Below are positions 54,009 through 62,497 of a stretch of 64,000 nucleotides of DNA, one piece after another; position 1 is the first letter of the stretch, and each line of letters starts with the position of its first letter. Where the stretch lies: positions 868,001 through 932,000 of the forward strand of contig NZ_JALBGC010000002.1 of the NCBI RefSeq assembly GCF_022631375.1. Direction: 5' to 3'. The position numbers and the translations under genes were made by a program. The stretch is from Hymenobacter cyanobacteriorum (GTDB lineage: Bacteria > Bacteroidota > Bacteroidia > Cytophagales > Hymenobacteraceae). Below the pieces are notes generated by a model that worked only from the letters and a program-made list of their open reading frames with translations, did no database searches and was not told the DNA's origin.

Positions 54009-56683
54009 TGTTGACCTCCTGTTTTGCAAACCTACGGCGCGGCGGCCGGCTGGGCCCGCTAGTGGCCCTGGCGGCGGTGGCGGCCTGCTCGCCGTTCAAG
54101 CTGCTCAAGCCCAACCAGCGCCTGCTCAGCCGCGTCGAAATCACGGGCGTGAAGAAGCAGGCCGACAAAGATGCCCTCGAAACCCTAGTGCAGCAGCAGC
54201 CCAATACCCAGCTGCCGCTGCCCAAGCTGGCCATCTACCAACTCGGGGTGAAGTTCTACGATTCGGTGAAGCTGCGCTCGAAGCTGCGCGACATTCAGAC
54301 CACCTACGCAGCCAAGATGCAGGCCGCCGGCACCGACTCGGCCAAGCTGGGCAAGCTCATTTCGCAGCGCGAGCGCAAAACCAAGCGCAAGCAGCTGGCC
54401 CTCGACAAGGGCAACGCCATCATGCGCCTGGGCGAGCCGCCGGCCATCTACGACACGGCCCTCACCAAGCGCACCGTGCAGCAGATGACCACCTACCTGC
54501 ACACGCACGGCTTTTTCCGGGGCCAGGTCACGGCCACCGACACGGCCCGCTTCCGGCGCAGCCTGCTGTTTCGCATCGTCACGGCCCCCGGCCGGGTGCT
54601 ACCCAGCAAGCCCGACTCGCTCGACCGCGCCAAGGCTTACCGTCGCGTCACGGTAACGTACCGCGTCGACGAAAACCTGCTGTTCCGCTACCGGCTGCAG
54701 CCGCCCGTTATTGCCGACTCGGGCGTGGCCGCCGTGGTGCGCCAGGCGCAGCCGGCCACGCTGCTGCACGAAAACGGCCGCTACAACGAAGACACCGTGG
54801 GCCTGGAGCGCACCCGGCTCGAAACCGCCATCCGCAACGCGGGCTACTTCGATTTCCGGCAGCAGTACATCAGCTACGAAGCCGACACCAGCTACGACAA
54901 GGGCACCGTGCGCCTGCGCATGCTCATTGCCAACCCGGCCCCGGGCCAGGGCCACCGCGTCTACACCATCCGGCAGGTGCGCTTCATCACCGATGCTGGC
55001 GTGGGCCGTACCCTGCGCAGCGCCACCGGCGACACCCTGCGCCGCGCCGGCACGGCCGCTGCCCTGCGCGCCCGCCCCAGCCTGGGCCTGCGCACCGACA
55101 CCACCGTGACGGACTCCATCCGCTTCGCCGCCTACAATCAGCAGTACAGCACCAACCTGCTGGCCCGCAAAGTGCTGGTGCGCCCCGGCCAGCACTACAG
55201 CCTGGCCAACACCGTGCAGACGCAGCGCCTGCTCGCCGACCTCGACATGTTCCGGTTTGCGACCATGAACTACCGCAAGGTGCCCGACCCGCCCGCCACC
55301 GACAGCACCAGCCTGCACCCCAGCACCGGCGAGCTGGTGGGAATTATCAACGCCTCGCCCGCCCCGAAATACTCGCAAACCAGCGAAGTAGGCGGCACCT
55401 ACGTGGCCTACCAGCCCGGCCCGTTCCTGAACCTGCGCCTGAAAACCCGCAACCCTTTTGGCGGGGCCGAGGTGCTCGAAGTGGGCCTGCGCGCCGGCTA
55501 CGAAGGCCAGCTCACCCGCATTGATGTGGCCCCGACCGATGCGCCCAAAGCAGTGTATACTACGCAGCTCGGGGCGACGGCTTCGCTGGTGCTGCCCCAG
55601 TTTCTGGTGCCCTTCCGCACCAACCATTTCCTAACGCGCTACAACCCGAAAACCCGGTTTCTGCTTTCTGAAACCTACGTCAACCGGCCCGAATACGCCC
55701 GTTCCAACTTCGAATTTTCGTTCGATTACATCTGGCAGAAATCCACGTTTCACCAGTACGTGTTTTCGCCGGTCGTCATCACGCTGGTAAATTCCTTTGT
55801 TTCCGATGACTTCCAAACGCAGTTGAATTTGCTGAAAGAGCGTGATGGCTCGTCCTTGTTCCGCGCCTTCAGCAAGCAGATTGAGCCGAGCTTTAGCTTC
55901 ACCTCGCTCTACAATTCCAACGACTTCAACCAGACCCGCGACGCGCACTACCTGCGCCTGTTTGCCGAGTTTGGCGGCCTCACCCGCGGCCTCTACCAGG
56001 ATGCGCTCAAGCGCGGCACCGGCCTGAACGTGTATGACTTCGCCCGCTTCAGCGCCGACTACCGCCGCTACCACCACCTCACGCCCCAAACCTATTTCGT
56101 ATGGCGGCTGAACGGCGGCATCGTGCACGCCCTGAGCCGGACCTACGACGCGGAAACCAGAACCAATTCCTACATCGTGCCCTACGATAAGTCGTTTTTT
56201 GCCGGCGGCTCTACCAGCCTGCGGGCCTGGCAGCCCCGCCGGCTGGGCCCCGGCGGCTTCTCGCCCACCCGCTCCGATGGCTCGCGCGATTACCTCACCG
56301 AGCAGCCGGGCGAACTGCTACTCGAAGGCAGCGTGGAGTATCGGTTCCCCATTTCCGGCTTCTTCAAAGGCGCTTTATTCACCGATTTTGGCAACGTGTG
56401 GGGCCTGCAGGAGCGCAGGGAAACCGACCCGGGTTCGCCTAATTTCGGCAATTACCGGCGGCCGGGTGCGCAATTCCAGTTCAACCAGTTCTACCGGCAA
56501 ATTGCCGTGGGCTCGGGCTTCGGCGTGCGGTTCGACTTCACCTTCCTGATTCTGCGCCTCGACATCGCCACCAAAATTTACGACCCCACCGCGCTTACCG
56601 CGGCCGATAAATGGGCCCTGCGCAACTTCGACAGCAGCGCCAACCCCATTTCTTTCAATCTGGGCATCGGGTACCCTTTCTAG
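54008..56683 (+). CDS. BamA/TamA-family outer membrane protein with lipobox (TamL-like)
   Basis: A protein of about 891 residues. A hydrophobic N-terminus ends in a lipobox (ALAAVAACSPF), so the mature protein would be lipidated. POTRA-like regions (about 40-420) include FYDSVKLRSKL and GYFDFRQQYISYEADTSYDKG, and the C-terminal half is an Omp85 16-strand barrel with the late FAGGSTSLRAWQPRRLGPG (VRGF-like) and the final strand SFNLGIGYPF. Lipidated TamA relatives called TamL are typical of Bacteroidota and take part in outer membrane protein assembly. Starts: TTG 54008 or 54011, or GTG 53972 (which overlaps the divergent gene). Confidence 0.88.
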   Translation: MLTSCFANLRRGGRLGPLVALAAVAACSPFKLLKPNQRLLSRVEITGVKKQADKDALETLVQQQPNTQLPLPKLAIYQLGVKFYDSVKLRSKLRDIQTTYAAKMQAAGTDSAKLGKLISQRERKTKRKQLALDKGNAIMRLGEPPAIYDTALTKRTVQQMTTYLHTHGFFRGQVTATDTARFRRSLLFRIVTAPGRVLPSKPDSLDRAKAYRRVTVTYRVDENLLFRYRLQPPVIADSGVAAVVRQAQPATLLHENGRYNEDTVGLERTRLETAIRNAGYFDFRQQYISYEADTSYDKGTVRLRMLIANPAPGQGHRVYTIRQVRFITDAGVGRTLRSATGDTLRRAGTAAALRARPSLGLRTDTTVTDSIRFAAYNQQYSTNLLARKVLVRPGQHYSLANTVQTQRLLADLDMFRFATMNYRKVPDPPATDSTSLHPSTGELVGIINASPAPKYSQTSEVGGTYVAYQPGPFLNLRLKTRNPFGGAEVLEVGLRAGYEGQLTRIDVAPTDAPKAVYTTQLGATASLVLPQFLVPFRTNHFLTRYNPKTRFLLSETYVNRPEYARSNFEFSFDYIWQKSTFHQYVFSPVVITLVNSFVSDDFQTQLNLLKERDGSSLFRAFSKQIEPSFSFTSLYNSNDFNQTRDAHYLRLFAEFGGLTRGLYQDALKRGTGLNVYDFARFSADYRRYHHLTPQTYFVWRLNGGIVHALSRTYDAETRTNSYIVPYDKSFFAGGSTSLRAWQPRRLGPGGFSPTRSDGSRDYLTEQPGELLLEGSVEYRFPISGFFKGALFTDFGNVWGLQERRETDPGSPNFGNYRRPGAQFQFNQFYRQIAVGSGFGVRFDFTFLILRLDIATKIYDPTALTAADKWALRNFDSSANPISFNLGIGYPF

Positions 56684-56704
56684 AGTTGGCAGAGCGCAAA
56701 AGGA

Positions 56705-56750
56705 AAAAGCAAAACCGTCGGGCTGCGTGCAGCCCGACGGTTTTGCTTTT
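56705..56750. terminator. Bidirectional terminator between tamL-like and E1 genes
   Basis: A perfect 22-bp inverted repeat, arms 56705-56726 and 56729-56750, with A and T runs at the ends. It serves the two convergent genes. Confidence 0.92.
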
Positions 56751-56763
56751 GAGTAGTTCCCAG

Positions 56764-58977
56764 CTAGTATTCCAGCAGTTCAGCCAGCGCCGCAGCTACT
56801 TTGGCGGCGCTGGGCAGCATCTGCTTTTCCAGCTCCACGTTCAGGGCAATGGCGGGCAGGTTGGCGGCCCCCAGCGTGAATACCGGCGCATCGAGCGCCG
56901 TGAAGCAGTGCCGCTGAATACGGCCGGCCAGGCTTTCGGCGAAGCTGTTCAGGAGCGGCTCTTCGGTGAGGACGAGCACCTTGCCATGGCGGCGGGTGGC
57001 AGCCGTGACGGCCTCGAAGTCAAGAGGATTGAGGGTGCGCAGGTCGAGAATTTCGATTTGGCCGGGGAAGTCGCGGCTGGCGGCTTTGGCCCAGTGCACG
57101 CCCATGCCGTAGGTGACCACCAGCGCCGTGTTGCCGCGCCGCAGCTGCTCGGCATCAGCTTCCTGCGCGATGGCCGCCTGGCCCAGCGGGATGACGTAGC
57201 CGGCGGCTGGCTCCACGGTTTTGGCATCCTCGGTACCGGGCACCTTGCTCCAGTACAACCCTTTGTGTTCGAGCATGATGACCGGGTTGGGGTCGAGGAA
57301 GGCCGCCCGCATCAGGCCTTTCATGTCGGCCGCGTTGCTGGGGTACACCACCTTGATGCCGCGAATGGTGAGCAGCGTGCTTTCGATGGAGCCCGAATGG
57401 TACGGGCCGCCCCCGCCGTAGGCCCCAATCGGCACCCGAATGAGGGCCGGAATCGGAAACTTGCCCATGGTGAGGTAACACGATTTCGACAGCTCCTCCA
57501 CGAGCTGGTTCAGCGCCGGCCAGATGTAGTCGGCAAACTGAATTTCGACGATGGGGCGCGCGCCCACGGCCGCCATGCCCGCCGTGCTGCCCACAATGTA
57601 GGCTTCCTGAATGGGCGTGTTGAACACCCGGCGGTCGCCGTACTTCTTGGCCAGCAGCGCCGCCTCGCGGAACACGCCGCCCAGTTCGCCGCCCACGTCC
57701 TGCCCGTAGAACAGCGCCTCCGGAAATTCGCGCAGAATGTCGTCCACGGCGTGCAGGGCGGCATCCACCATCAGGGCTTTGTCGGCACCCGCGGGGCTGC
57801 GCTCGCCGGCTTCGGCCGTCACGGCGGGCGGGGCAAACTCGTGGTCGGCGAAGGTGGCCGGGTCGGGGTTGGGCGCGGCCAGGGCTTCGGCCCAGTCGGC
57901 ACGCACGGTAGCACGGGCCTGTTTTTGAGCAGCTTCCAGCGCATCGGCCGCTACGCCAGCGGCCAGCAGCTGCTGGTGCAGGCGCGGCAGCGGGTCCTGC
58001 TCCTGATGGGCCGCCAGGTCGGGGCGGTACCATTCGCGGCGCACGCCGCTGGTGTGGTGGCCCAGCAGCGGGCATTTGGCGTGCACCAGCACCGGCCCGC
58101 GCCGGCCGCGCACGTGGGCAAAGGCCTCGCTCAGCCCGGCGTAGGATGAGCCAAAATCGGCCCCGTCTACCTGCAGGCGGCGCAGGCCGGGAAAGCCGGC
58201 CGCAAACTCGTAGGCGCTCATGGCGCGCATTTCGCGGCCGGTGGCCGAAATGCCCCAGTCGTTGTCCTGCACCAGGTAGATGATAGGCAGCTGGTGCAGA
58301 ATGGCCATTTGCAGTGCCTCAGCCACTTCGCCTTCGGTCATGGCCCCGTCGCCAATCGAGCAAAGCACCAGTGGCTTCACTGCGGCCGCTTTCTCGCCTT
58401 CCAGCTCCGCAGTGCGCGGAACAACCAACGCCTGGCTCTCGAAATACGCCAGCGCGTGCGCCGCCCCGGTAGCCGGGATGGCCTGCATGCCCGTAGCCGA
58501 GCTCTGGTGCGGAATCATCGGCACGCCTGCCCGGCGCAGCGAAGGGTGCGAGTAGTAGGTGCGCCCGCCGCTGAACGGGTCGTCGGCTTTGGCCAGCAGC
58601 TGGAGCATCAGCTCGTAGGGGCGCAGGCCCAGGCCCAGCAGCATCGCGTCGTCGCGGTAGTAGGGCGCGGCATAGTCGGTTTCCTTCAGCAGGAAGGCGG
58701 CGGCCAGCTGCACGGCCTCGTGGCCGCGGGCGGTGGCGTGCACGTAGCGCGCAGCCACGGCTTTTTCTTCTTCGTAGAGCGCGGCCATTTCGGCAGCGGT
58801 GTGCATCAGGCTGTAGGCGCGCTTCAACAATTCCGTATCGACCGCAGCAGCGGCCGCCGGCGCGGGCGCAGTAAAAGCCGCGGCGGCCGCGGCCGCGGCC
58901 GAAGCCACGCGGGTAGAAGCAAAGTCGGCAGTATCGGGAGCAGTTTCGGCAGCGGCGGAAGCAGCAAATTCAGTCAT
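56764..58977 (-). CDS. Fused E1 alpha/beta 2-oxoacid dehydrogenase
   Basis: A 737-residue thiamine-diphosphate enzyme combining both E1 chains. After an Ala-rich N-terminal extension (about 1-48), the alpha part (about 50-370) carries the ThDP motif GDGAMTEGEVAEAL with QDNDWGIS. The beta part (about 405-737) carries YGQDVGGELGGVF, NTPIQEAYIVG and VEIQFADYIWPALNQLV. Fused E1 of this kind usually belongs to branched-chain or related 2-oxoacid dehydrogenases; E2 and E3 genes are not adjacent. Start ATG 58977 lies 24 bases from a good TACTTTTG promoter element. Confidence 0.9.
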   Translation of the reverse strand: MTEFAASAAAETAPDTADFASTRVASAAAAAAAAFTAPAPAAAAAVDTELLKRAYSLMHTAAEMAALYEEEKAVAARYVHATARGHEAVQLAAAFLLKETDYAAPYYRDDAMLLGLGLRPYELMLQLLAKADDPFSGGRTYYSHPSLRRAGVPMIPHQSSATGMQAIPATGAAHALAYFESQALVVPRTAELEGEKAAAVKPLVLCSIGDGAMTEGEVAEALQMAILHQLPIIYLVQDNDWGISATGREMRAMSAYEFAAGFPGLRRLQVDGADFGSSYAGLSEAFAHVRGRRGPVLVHAKCPLLGHHTSGVRREWYRPDLAAHQEQDPLPRLHQQLLAAGVAADALEAAQKQARATVRADWAEALAAPNPDPATFADHEFAPPAVTAEAGERSPAGADKALMVDAALHAVDDILREFPEALFYGQDVGGELGGVFREAALLAKKYGDRRVFNTPIQEAYIVGSTAGMAAVGARPIVEIQFADYIWPALNQLVEELSKSCYLTMGKFPIPALIRVPIGAYGGGGPYHSGSIESTLLTIRGIKVVYPSNAADMKGLMRAAFLDPNPVIMLEHKGLYWSKVPGTEDAKTVEPAAGYVIPLGQAAIAQEADAEQLRRGNTALVVTYGMGVHWAKAASRDFPGQIEILDLRTLNPLDFEAVTAATRRHGKVLVLTEEPLLNSFAESLAGRIQRHCFTALDAPVFTLGAANLPAIALNVELEKQMLPSAAKVAAALAELLEY

Positions 58978-59000
58978 CGGGGGCGGGACGGGTGAGACTG

Positions 59001-59008
59001 CAAAAGTA
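59001..59008 (-). promoter_or_regulatory. Predicted -7 element (TACTTTTG) of the E1 gene
   Basis: CAAAAGTA on the plus strand reads TACTTTTG on the minus strand, 23 bases before the start codon. It is 18 bases from the divergent hemF element, so the two promoters overlap. Confidence 0.5.
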
Positions 59009-59026
59009 CACCCGGCCTCGCCCCCG

Positions 59027-59034
59027 TATCTTTG
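59027..59034 (+). promoter_or_regulatory. Predicted -7 element (TATCTTTG) of hemF
   Basis: Exact TAnnTTTG match with the implied start near 59041, about 75 bases before the chosen hemF GTG. Confidence 0.5.
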
Positions 59035-59116
59035 CCGCCGCCGCAATGCCCGGATTTTGCCCGGTTTCCTGCGCCCTGCTCCTGCTGCTGGCGGCCCATT
59101 CCATCCTCCCTCCCGC

Positions 59117-60058
59117 GTGCCTACGCCCTCCGTGACTGCTTCCACTTCCCCCACCATTCGCCCCAAAATTGAAGCCTGGCTGGCTGATTTTCAGCTTCGC
59201 CTCTGCCAGCAGCTCGAAGCTGCCGACGGCGGCCCATCCACCTTCCTCACCGATACCTGGCAGCGCGAAGGCGGCGGCGGCGGCCGCTCGAAAGTGCTGG
59301 AAAACGGCCAAATACTAGAAAAAGGCGGCGTGGGCTTTTCGGCCGTGTGGGGCGCGATGAGCGAGGCCGCCGCCCGGCAGCTGCACATGCCCGACCCGCA
59401 CTTTTACGCCACCGGCGTGAGCGTGGTGCTGCACCCGCGCAGCCCGCGCGTGCCCATCATCCACATGAACGTGCGGTATTTCGAGGCCGGCAACGGCGAA
59501 GCGTGGTTTGGCGGTGGCATCGACCTGACCCCGATTTACGTGGACGAGGCGCAGGCCCGCGCCTTCCACGCCCAGCTCAAAGCCGTATGCGACCGTCACA
59601 ATCCGGCTTACTATCCCAAATTCACGCGCTGGGCCGACGACTACTTCTACCTGCCCCACCGCCAGGAAACCCGCGGCGTGGGCGGCATTTTCTACGACCG
59701 CCTGACCGTGGGCCAGGACGGCACCGCCGAAGAGCTGTTCGCCTTCATGCGCGACGTGGCCGAGCTGTTCGGCCCATTCTACACCGGCCTGATGGCCGCC
59801 AACCATGCCCTGCCGTACGCCGAGCGCGAAGAAGCCTGGCAAAGTCAGCGCCGCGCCCGCTACGCCGAATTCAACCTGGCCTTCGACCGCGGCACCCGCT
59901 TCGGCCTCGAAACCGGCGGCCGCACCGAATCCATCCTCATGAGCCTGCCCCCGCGCACCGGCTGGGCCTACAACCCCGCCCCGCCCGCCCCCGGCACCCC
60001 CGAGGCCACCACCCTGCACTGGCTCCGTAAAGGCGTTGACTGGCTGGCCGATGCTTGA
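59117..60058 (+). CDS. hemF: Oxygen-dependent coproporphyrinogen III oxidase
   Basis: Converts coproporphyrinogen III to protoporphyrinogen IX with oxygen, a late step of haem synthesis. About 313 residues; the family length is about 300. Signatures: FHMNVRYFE-like region (here IIHMNVRYFEAG), WFGGGIDLTPIY, RGVGGIFYDRL, EFNLAFDRGTRFGLETGGRTESILMSLPP in pieces, and a final RKGVDWL. No ATG is in frame near the start; GTG 59117 is chosen, with GTG 59132 as an alternative. The next gene overlaps the end by eight bases. Confidence 0.94.
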   Translation: MPTPSVTASTSPTIRPKIEAWLADFQLRLCQQLEAADGGPSTFLTDTWQREGGGGGRSKVLENGQILEKGGVGFSAVWGAMSEAAARQLHMPDPHFYATGVSVVLHPRSPRVPIIHMNVRYFEAGNGEAWFGGGIDLTPIYVDEAQARAFHAQLKAVCDRHNPAYYPKFTRWADDYFYLPHRQETRGVGGIFYDRLTVGQDGTAEELFAFMRDVAELFGPFYTGLMAANHALPYAEREEAWQSQRRARYAEFNLAFDRGTRFGLETGGRTESILMSLPPRTGWAYNPAPPAPGTPEATTLHWLRKGVDWLADA

Positions 60059-60629
60059 AGCCATTAAAGCACTGGACCGGCACTTACTGCTGGCCATCAA
60101 CCACGCGCATACCCCGACCCTGGATGCGCTGATGGTTTTTGCCTCAAACCGCCTGGTGTGGTTTCCGGTCTACGCCGTGCTCATTGGCTGGCTGATATTT
60201 CACTTCCGGCGGCGGGCGCTGCTGCTGCTGCCGCTGGTGGTGACCGCGGTGGGGCTGGCCGACAGCATCACCAGCCGGCTGTTTAAGCCCTTTTTCGGGC
60301 GGCCCCGCCCCTGCCACGATGGCCGACTGGTGGGCCTGCTGCACCTGCCCGATGGCTGCGGCGGGATGTTCGGCTTCCTGTCGTCGCACGCCGCCAATTC
60401 TGTGGCGCTGGCGGTTTTCCTGGCCATTGTGCTGCCGGCTGGGCGCTTTCGCGCACTCAAAATCATGGCTTTTACCTGGGCCATGTTGTTATCCTACAGC
60501 CGTATGTACCTTGGTGCGCATTACCCCACCGATGTGGTGGGCGGGGCTGCCGTGGGAGCACTGATGGGGTGGTTGGCCGCTGTGGCCTATCAGCACCTGG
60601 CCCTGCGGTGGTGGCCCGCGCAGCCGTAG
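60051..60629 (+). CDS. PAP2-family membrane phosphatase (undecaprenyl-diphosphatase-like)
   Basis: A 192-residue membrane protein with several helices and the PAP2 signatures: KPFFGRPRP, SSHAANSVALAV (the PSGH block, with Ser-Ser-His) and SRMYLGAHYPTDVVGG. Acts on a lipid phosphate at the periplasmic face; undecaprenyl pyrophosphate or lipid A are plausible substrates. ATG 60051 overlaps the hemF stop, which suggests translational coupling although the functions look unrelated. Confidence 0.88.
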   Translation: MLEAIKALDRHLLLAINHAHTPTLDALMVFASNRLVWFPVYAVLIGWLIFHFRRRALLLLPLVVTAVGLADSITSRLFKPFFGRPRPCHDGRLVGLLHLPDGCGGMFGFLSSHAANSVALAVFLAIVLPAGRFRALKIMAFTWAMLLSYSRMYLGAHYPTDVVGGAAVGALMGWLAAVAYQHLALRWWPAQP

Positions 60630-60653
60630 TTTTCACCTGCAGCTTTCTACCCG

Positions 60654-61241
60654 ATGAGTCCCTTCGAGCGCCGGTTTCTGTTCCTGCTTTCCAGCCCGCG
60701 GCGGCTGGGCAACAGCGAACAGCTGGCCTATTGCGCCGCGCATCCGCTGCCGCCTGGCACGGCGCAGAAATGGATGCACCTGCTCGATTTTCCGCTTCCT
60801 GATTTCGCCGACCTGCGGCACAATGGCCCCTACCATGCTCCCATCGGCAATGCCCAACTGCTGCTGGAAGCCACGCTGCAAGCTACCGACCTTGTGTTAG
60901 TAGCCCCGCTGTATTGGTACAGCCTGCCCGCCCCCGCCAAGCTCTACCTCGACCACTGGAGCGCCTGGCTACGCACGCCCGACCTGAATTTTCGCCCGCG
61001 CATGCAGGGCAAAACCCTGTGGTCAATCACCGTAAGCAGCGGTGCGCGCCCCGAAGCCCAACCATTGGAAGACATGCTGAAACTCACGGCGCAGCACCTG
61101 CAAATGCACTGGGGCGGCCTGCTGTACGGCACCGGTTCGCGCCCCAACGACATTCAGGGCGATGCCCAGGCCCTGAACCGGGCCAAATACTTCTTCTCCG
61201 CTGCGGAAGCACCGCTTGTAGCTGCTGAAACTTCCGCTTAG
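60654..61241 (+). CDS. NAD(P)H-dependent flavodoxin-like oxidoreductase
   Basis: A 195-residue protein with a flavodoxin-like fold. The phosphate-binding loop of FMN lies in LLSSPRRLGNSEQL, and the isoalloxazine contact in APLYWYSLPAPAKLYLDHW is typical of the NADPH-dependent FMN reductase family. Electron acceptor unknown. It is 25 bases after the PAP2 gene, so probably in the same transcript. Confidence 0.85.
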   Translation: MSPFERRFLFLLSSPRRLGNSEQLAYCAAHPLPPGTAQKWMHLLDFPLPDFADLRHNGPYHAPIGNAQLLLEATLQATDLVLVAPLYWYSLPAPAKLYLDHWSAWLRTPDLNFRPRMQGKTLWSITVSSGARPEAQPLEDMLKLTAQHLQMHWGGLLYGTGSRPNDIQGDAQALNRAKYFFSAAEAPLVAAETSA

Positions 61242-61246
61242 TTCAA

Positions 61247-61281
61247 AGAAAAGGCCCACTGGTGCTTCAGCGGGGCTTTTC
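61247..61281. terminator. Weak hairpin between oxidoreductase and riboflavin synthase genes
   Basis: AAAAGGCCC and GGGGCTTTT arms pair with one internal mismatch and carry A and T runs; placed between two convergent genes. Confidence 0.45.
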
Positions 61282-61309
61282 GGTGGCTATCCTACTTTCA
61301 GCGCGCAGG

Positions 61310-61912
61310 TTACGCCGTGGCCCGCTGCCCTAGCAGCTTCGCCACGTACTTGCCTACGATGTCGAATTCCAGGTTCACCGTATCGCCGGCCCGCAGTTGC
61401 TGGAAGCTGGTGTGCTCGTAGGTGTACGGGATAATGGCCACCGTAAAGCCTTCATCGGTGCTCTCGAAGCAGGTCAGGCTGGTGCCATTCACGCAGATGG
61501 ACCCTTTCTCCACGGTAAGGCGGCCGGGGGCCACGCCGTGCTCGAAGCGGAATAGCCACGAGCCGTTCTGGTCTTGCACGCTGGCGCACACGGCCGTGGC
61601 ATCCACGTGGCCCTGCACGATGTGGCCGTCGAAGCGGCCGGTGGCGGCCAGGCAGCGCTCCAGGTTCAGCAGGCGGCCGGGCTGCCACTGGGTCAGGTTG
61701 GTCACGCGCAGCGTTTCGTCGATGGCCGTGACGACGTGCGTGCCGGCCGCCGCATCCACGGCCACCACCGTCAGGCACACGCCGTCGTGGGCCACGCTCT
61801 GGTCAATTTTCAATTCGGCCGCAAAGGGCGAGGCGATGGTGAAATGGCGGTTGCTGCCCTGGTCGGCCACGGCCACCACGGTGCCGACGGCCTCAATAAT
61901 TCCGGTAAACAC
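61310..61912 (-). CDS. ribE: Riboflavin synthase (alpha chain)
   Basis: A 200-residue enzyme made of two lumazine-binding half domains that dismutates two molecules of 6,7-dimethyl-8-ribityllumazine into riboflavin. Motifs: FTGIIEAVGTV at the start, VAHDGVCLTVV in the first half, GHIVQGHVDATA and GSICVNGTSLT in the second. GTG 61912 gives the family N-terminus; the open frame to 62116 is unrelated. No riboswitch (FMN) was seen upstream. Confidence 0.95.
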   Translation of the reverse strand: MFTGIIEAVGTVVAVADQGSNRHFTIASPFAAELKIDQSVAHDGVCLTVVAVDAAAGTHVVTAIDETLRVTNLTQWQPGRLLNLERCLAATGRFDGHIVQGHVDATAVCASVQDQNGSWLFRFEHGVAPGRLTVEKGSICVNGTSLTCFESTDEGFTVAIIPYTYEHTSFQQLRAGDTVNLEFDIVGKYVAKLLGQRATA

Positions 61913-61964
61913 AGTGTCAAAAATAGCTAGGTGAAAAGCCGGCCCGCGCCCGGCCCGATGCAAA

Positions 61965-61994
61965 GAACGGCACCCCGCTGCCGGAGTGCCGTTC
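61965..61994 (-). terminator. Hairpin downstream of the zinc-ribbon protein gene
   Basis: GAACGGCAC (61965-61973) pairs with GTGCCGTTC (61986-61994); the minus-strand 3' side continues TTTGC. Located between the 62028-62360 gene and ribE. Confidence 0.55.
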
Positions 61995-62027
61995 GGAGGC
62001 AGAACAACCGGCGGGCCGGCGAAATGA

Positions 62028-62360
62028 TTATTTATCGTTTTTCTCGAAGGGGCGCCAGTCGAGCTCGCCGGGCAGGCCACCGGTCTTCTTGCGCAGGAAT
62101 ACCGTCTGGTCGTCATCTTCGCGCTTGCCGAAGGTTACGTCGGCCCGGCACTCCAGGCAGCGCACCGAGGTGTACTTGAACTTGCCCTGTGCCACGCGGC
62201 TGGTCAGGTCCAGGTTGTCGGAGCCGCAGATGCCGCAGGCCGCCACGTCGGCAAAGCTCAGGCGCTCGTATTCGGCTACGGTTTCGTGGAAATTATTGCC
62301 CTGCACGGTGAAGTGAAACTGGCGGCGCCCAATGCGCTTGGTCGTCATCATCTGCAACAT
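62028..62360 (-). CDS. Small zinc-ribbon protein
   Basis: A 110-residue cytoplasmic protein. An N-terminal basic strand region (KRIGRRQFHFTVQGNNFHETV) is followed by two CxxC pairs (CGICGSDN and CLECRAD) that can form a four-cysteine zinc ribbon, and an acidic/aromatic end (LDWRPFEKND). I do not recognise a named family. It may be a nucleic-acid-binding protein. Several nearby Met codons make the exact start uncertain. Hairpins lie on both sides. Confidence 0.72.
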   Translation of the reverse strand: MLQMMTTKRIGRRQFHFTVQGNNFHETVAEYERLSFADVAACGICGSDNLDLTSRVAQGKFKYTSVRCLECRADVTFGKREDDDQTVFLRKKTGGLPGELDWRPFEKNDK

Positions 62361-62448
62361 TCTGCGGATAGAAAAATGGGTGAATTAATGCTTTAAAATT
62401 ACAAAATATTCACCTCAAAAACAAGCTGATATCGCAGCTAAAACTCAT

Positions 62449-62480
62449 AAAAAAAGGACATCACGCGATGTCCTTTTTTT
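62449..62480 (-). terminator. Terminator of the subtilase gene
   Basis: A perfect 14-bp inverted repeat (62449-62462 with 62467-62480) with A7/T7 outer ends. It lies 18 bases past the stop codon of the protease gene. Confidence 0.92.
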
Positions 62481-62497
62481 GCAGCCTGATACCCTGC

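Noticed and set aside
61913-62027. Search for an FMN riboswitch before riboflavin synthase
   Set aside because: No conserved FMN aptamer blocks were seen; the only structure is a terminator-like hairpin.
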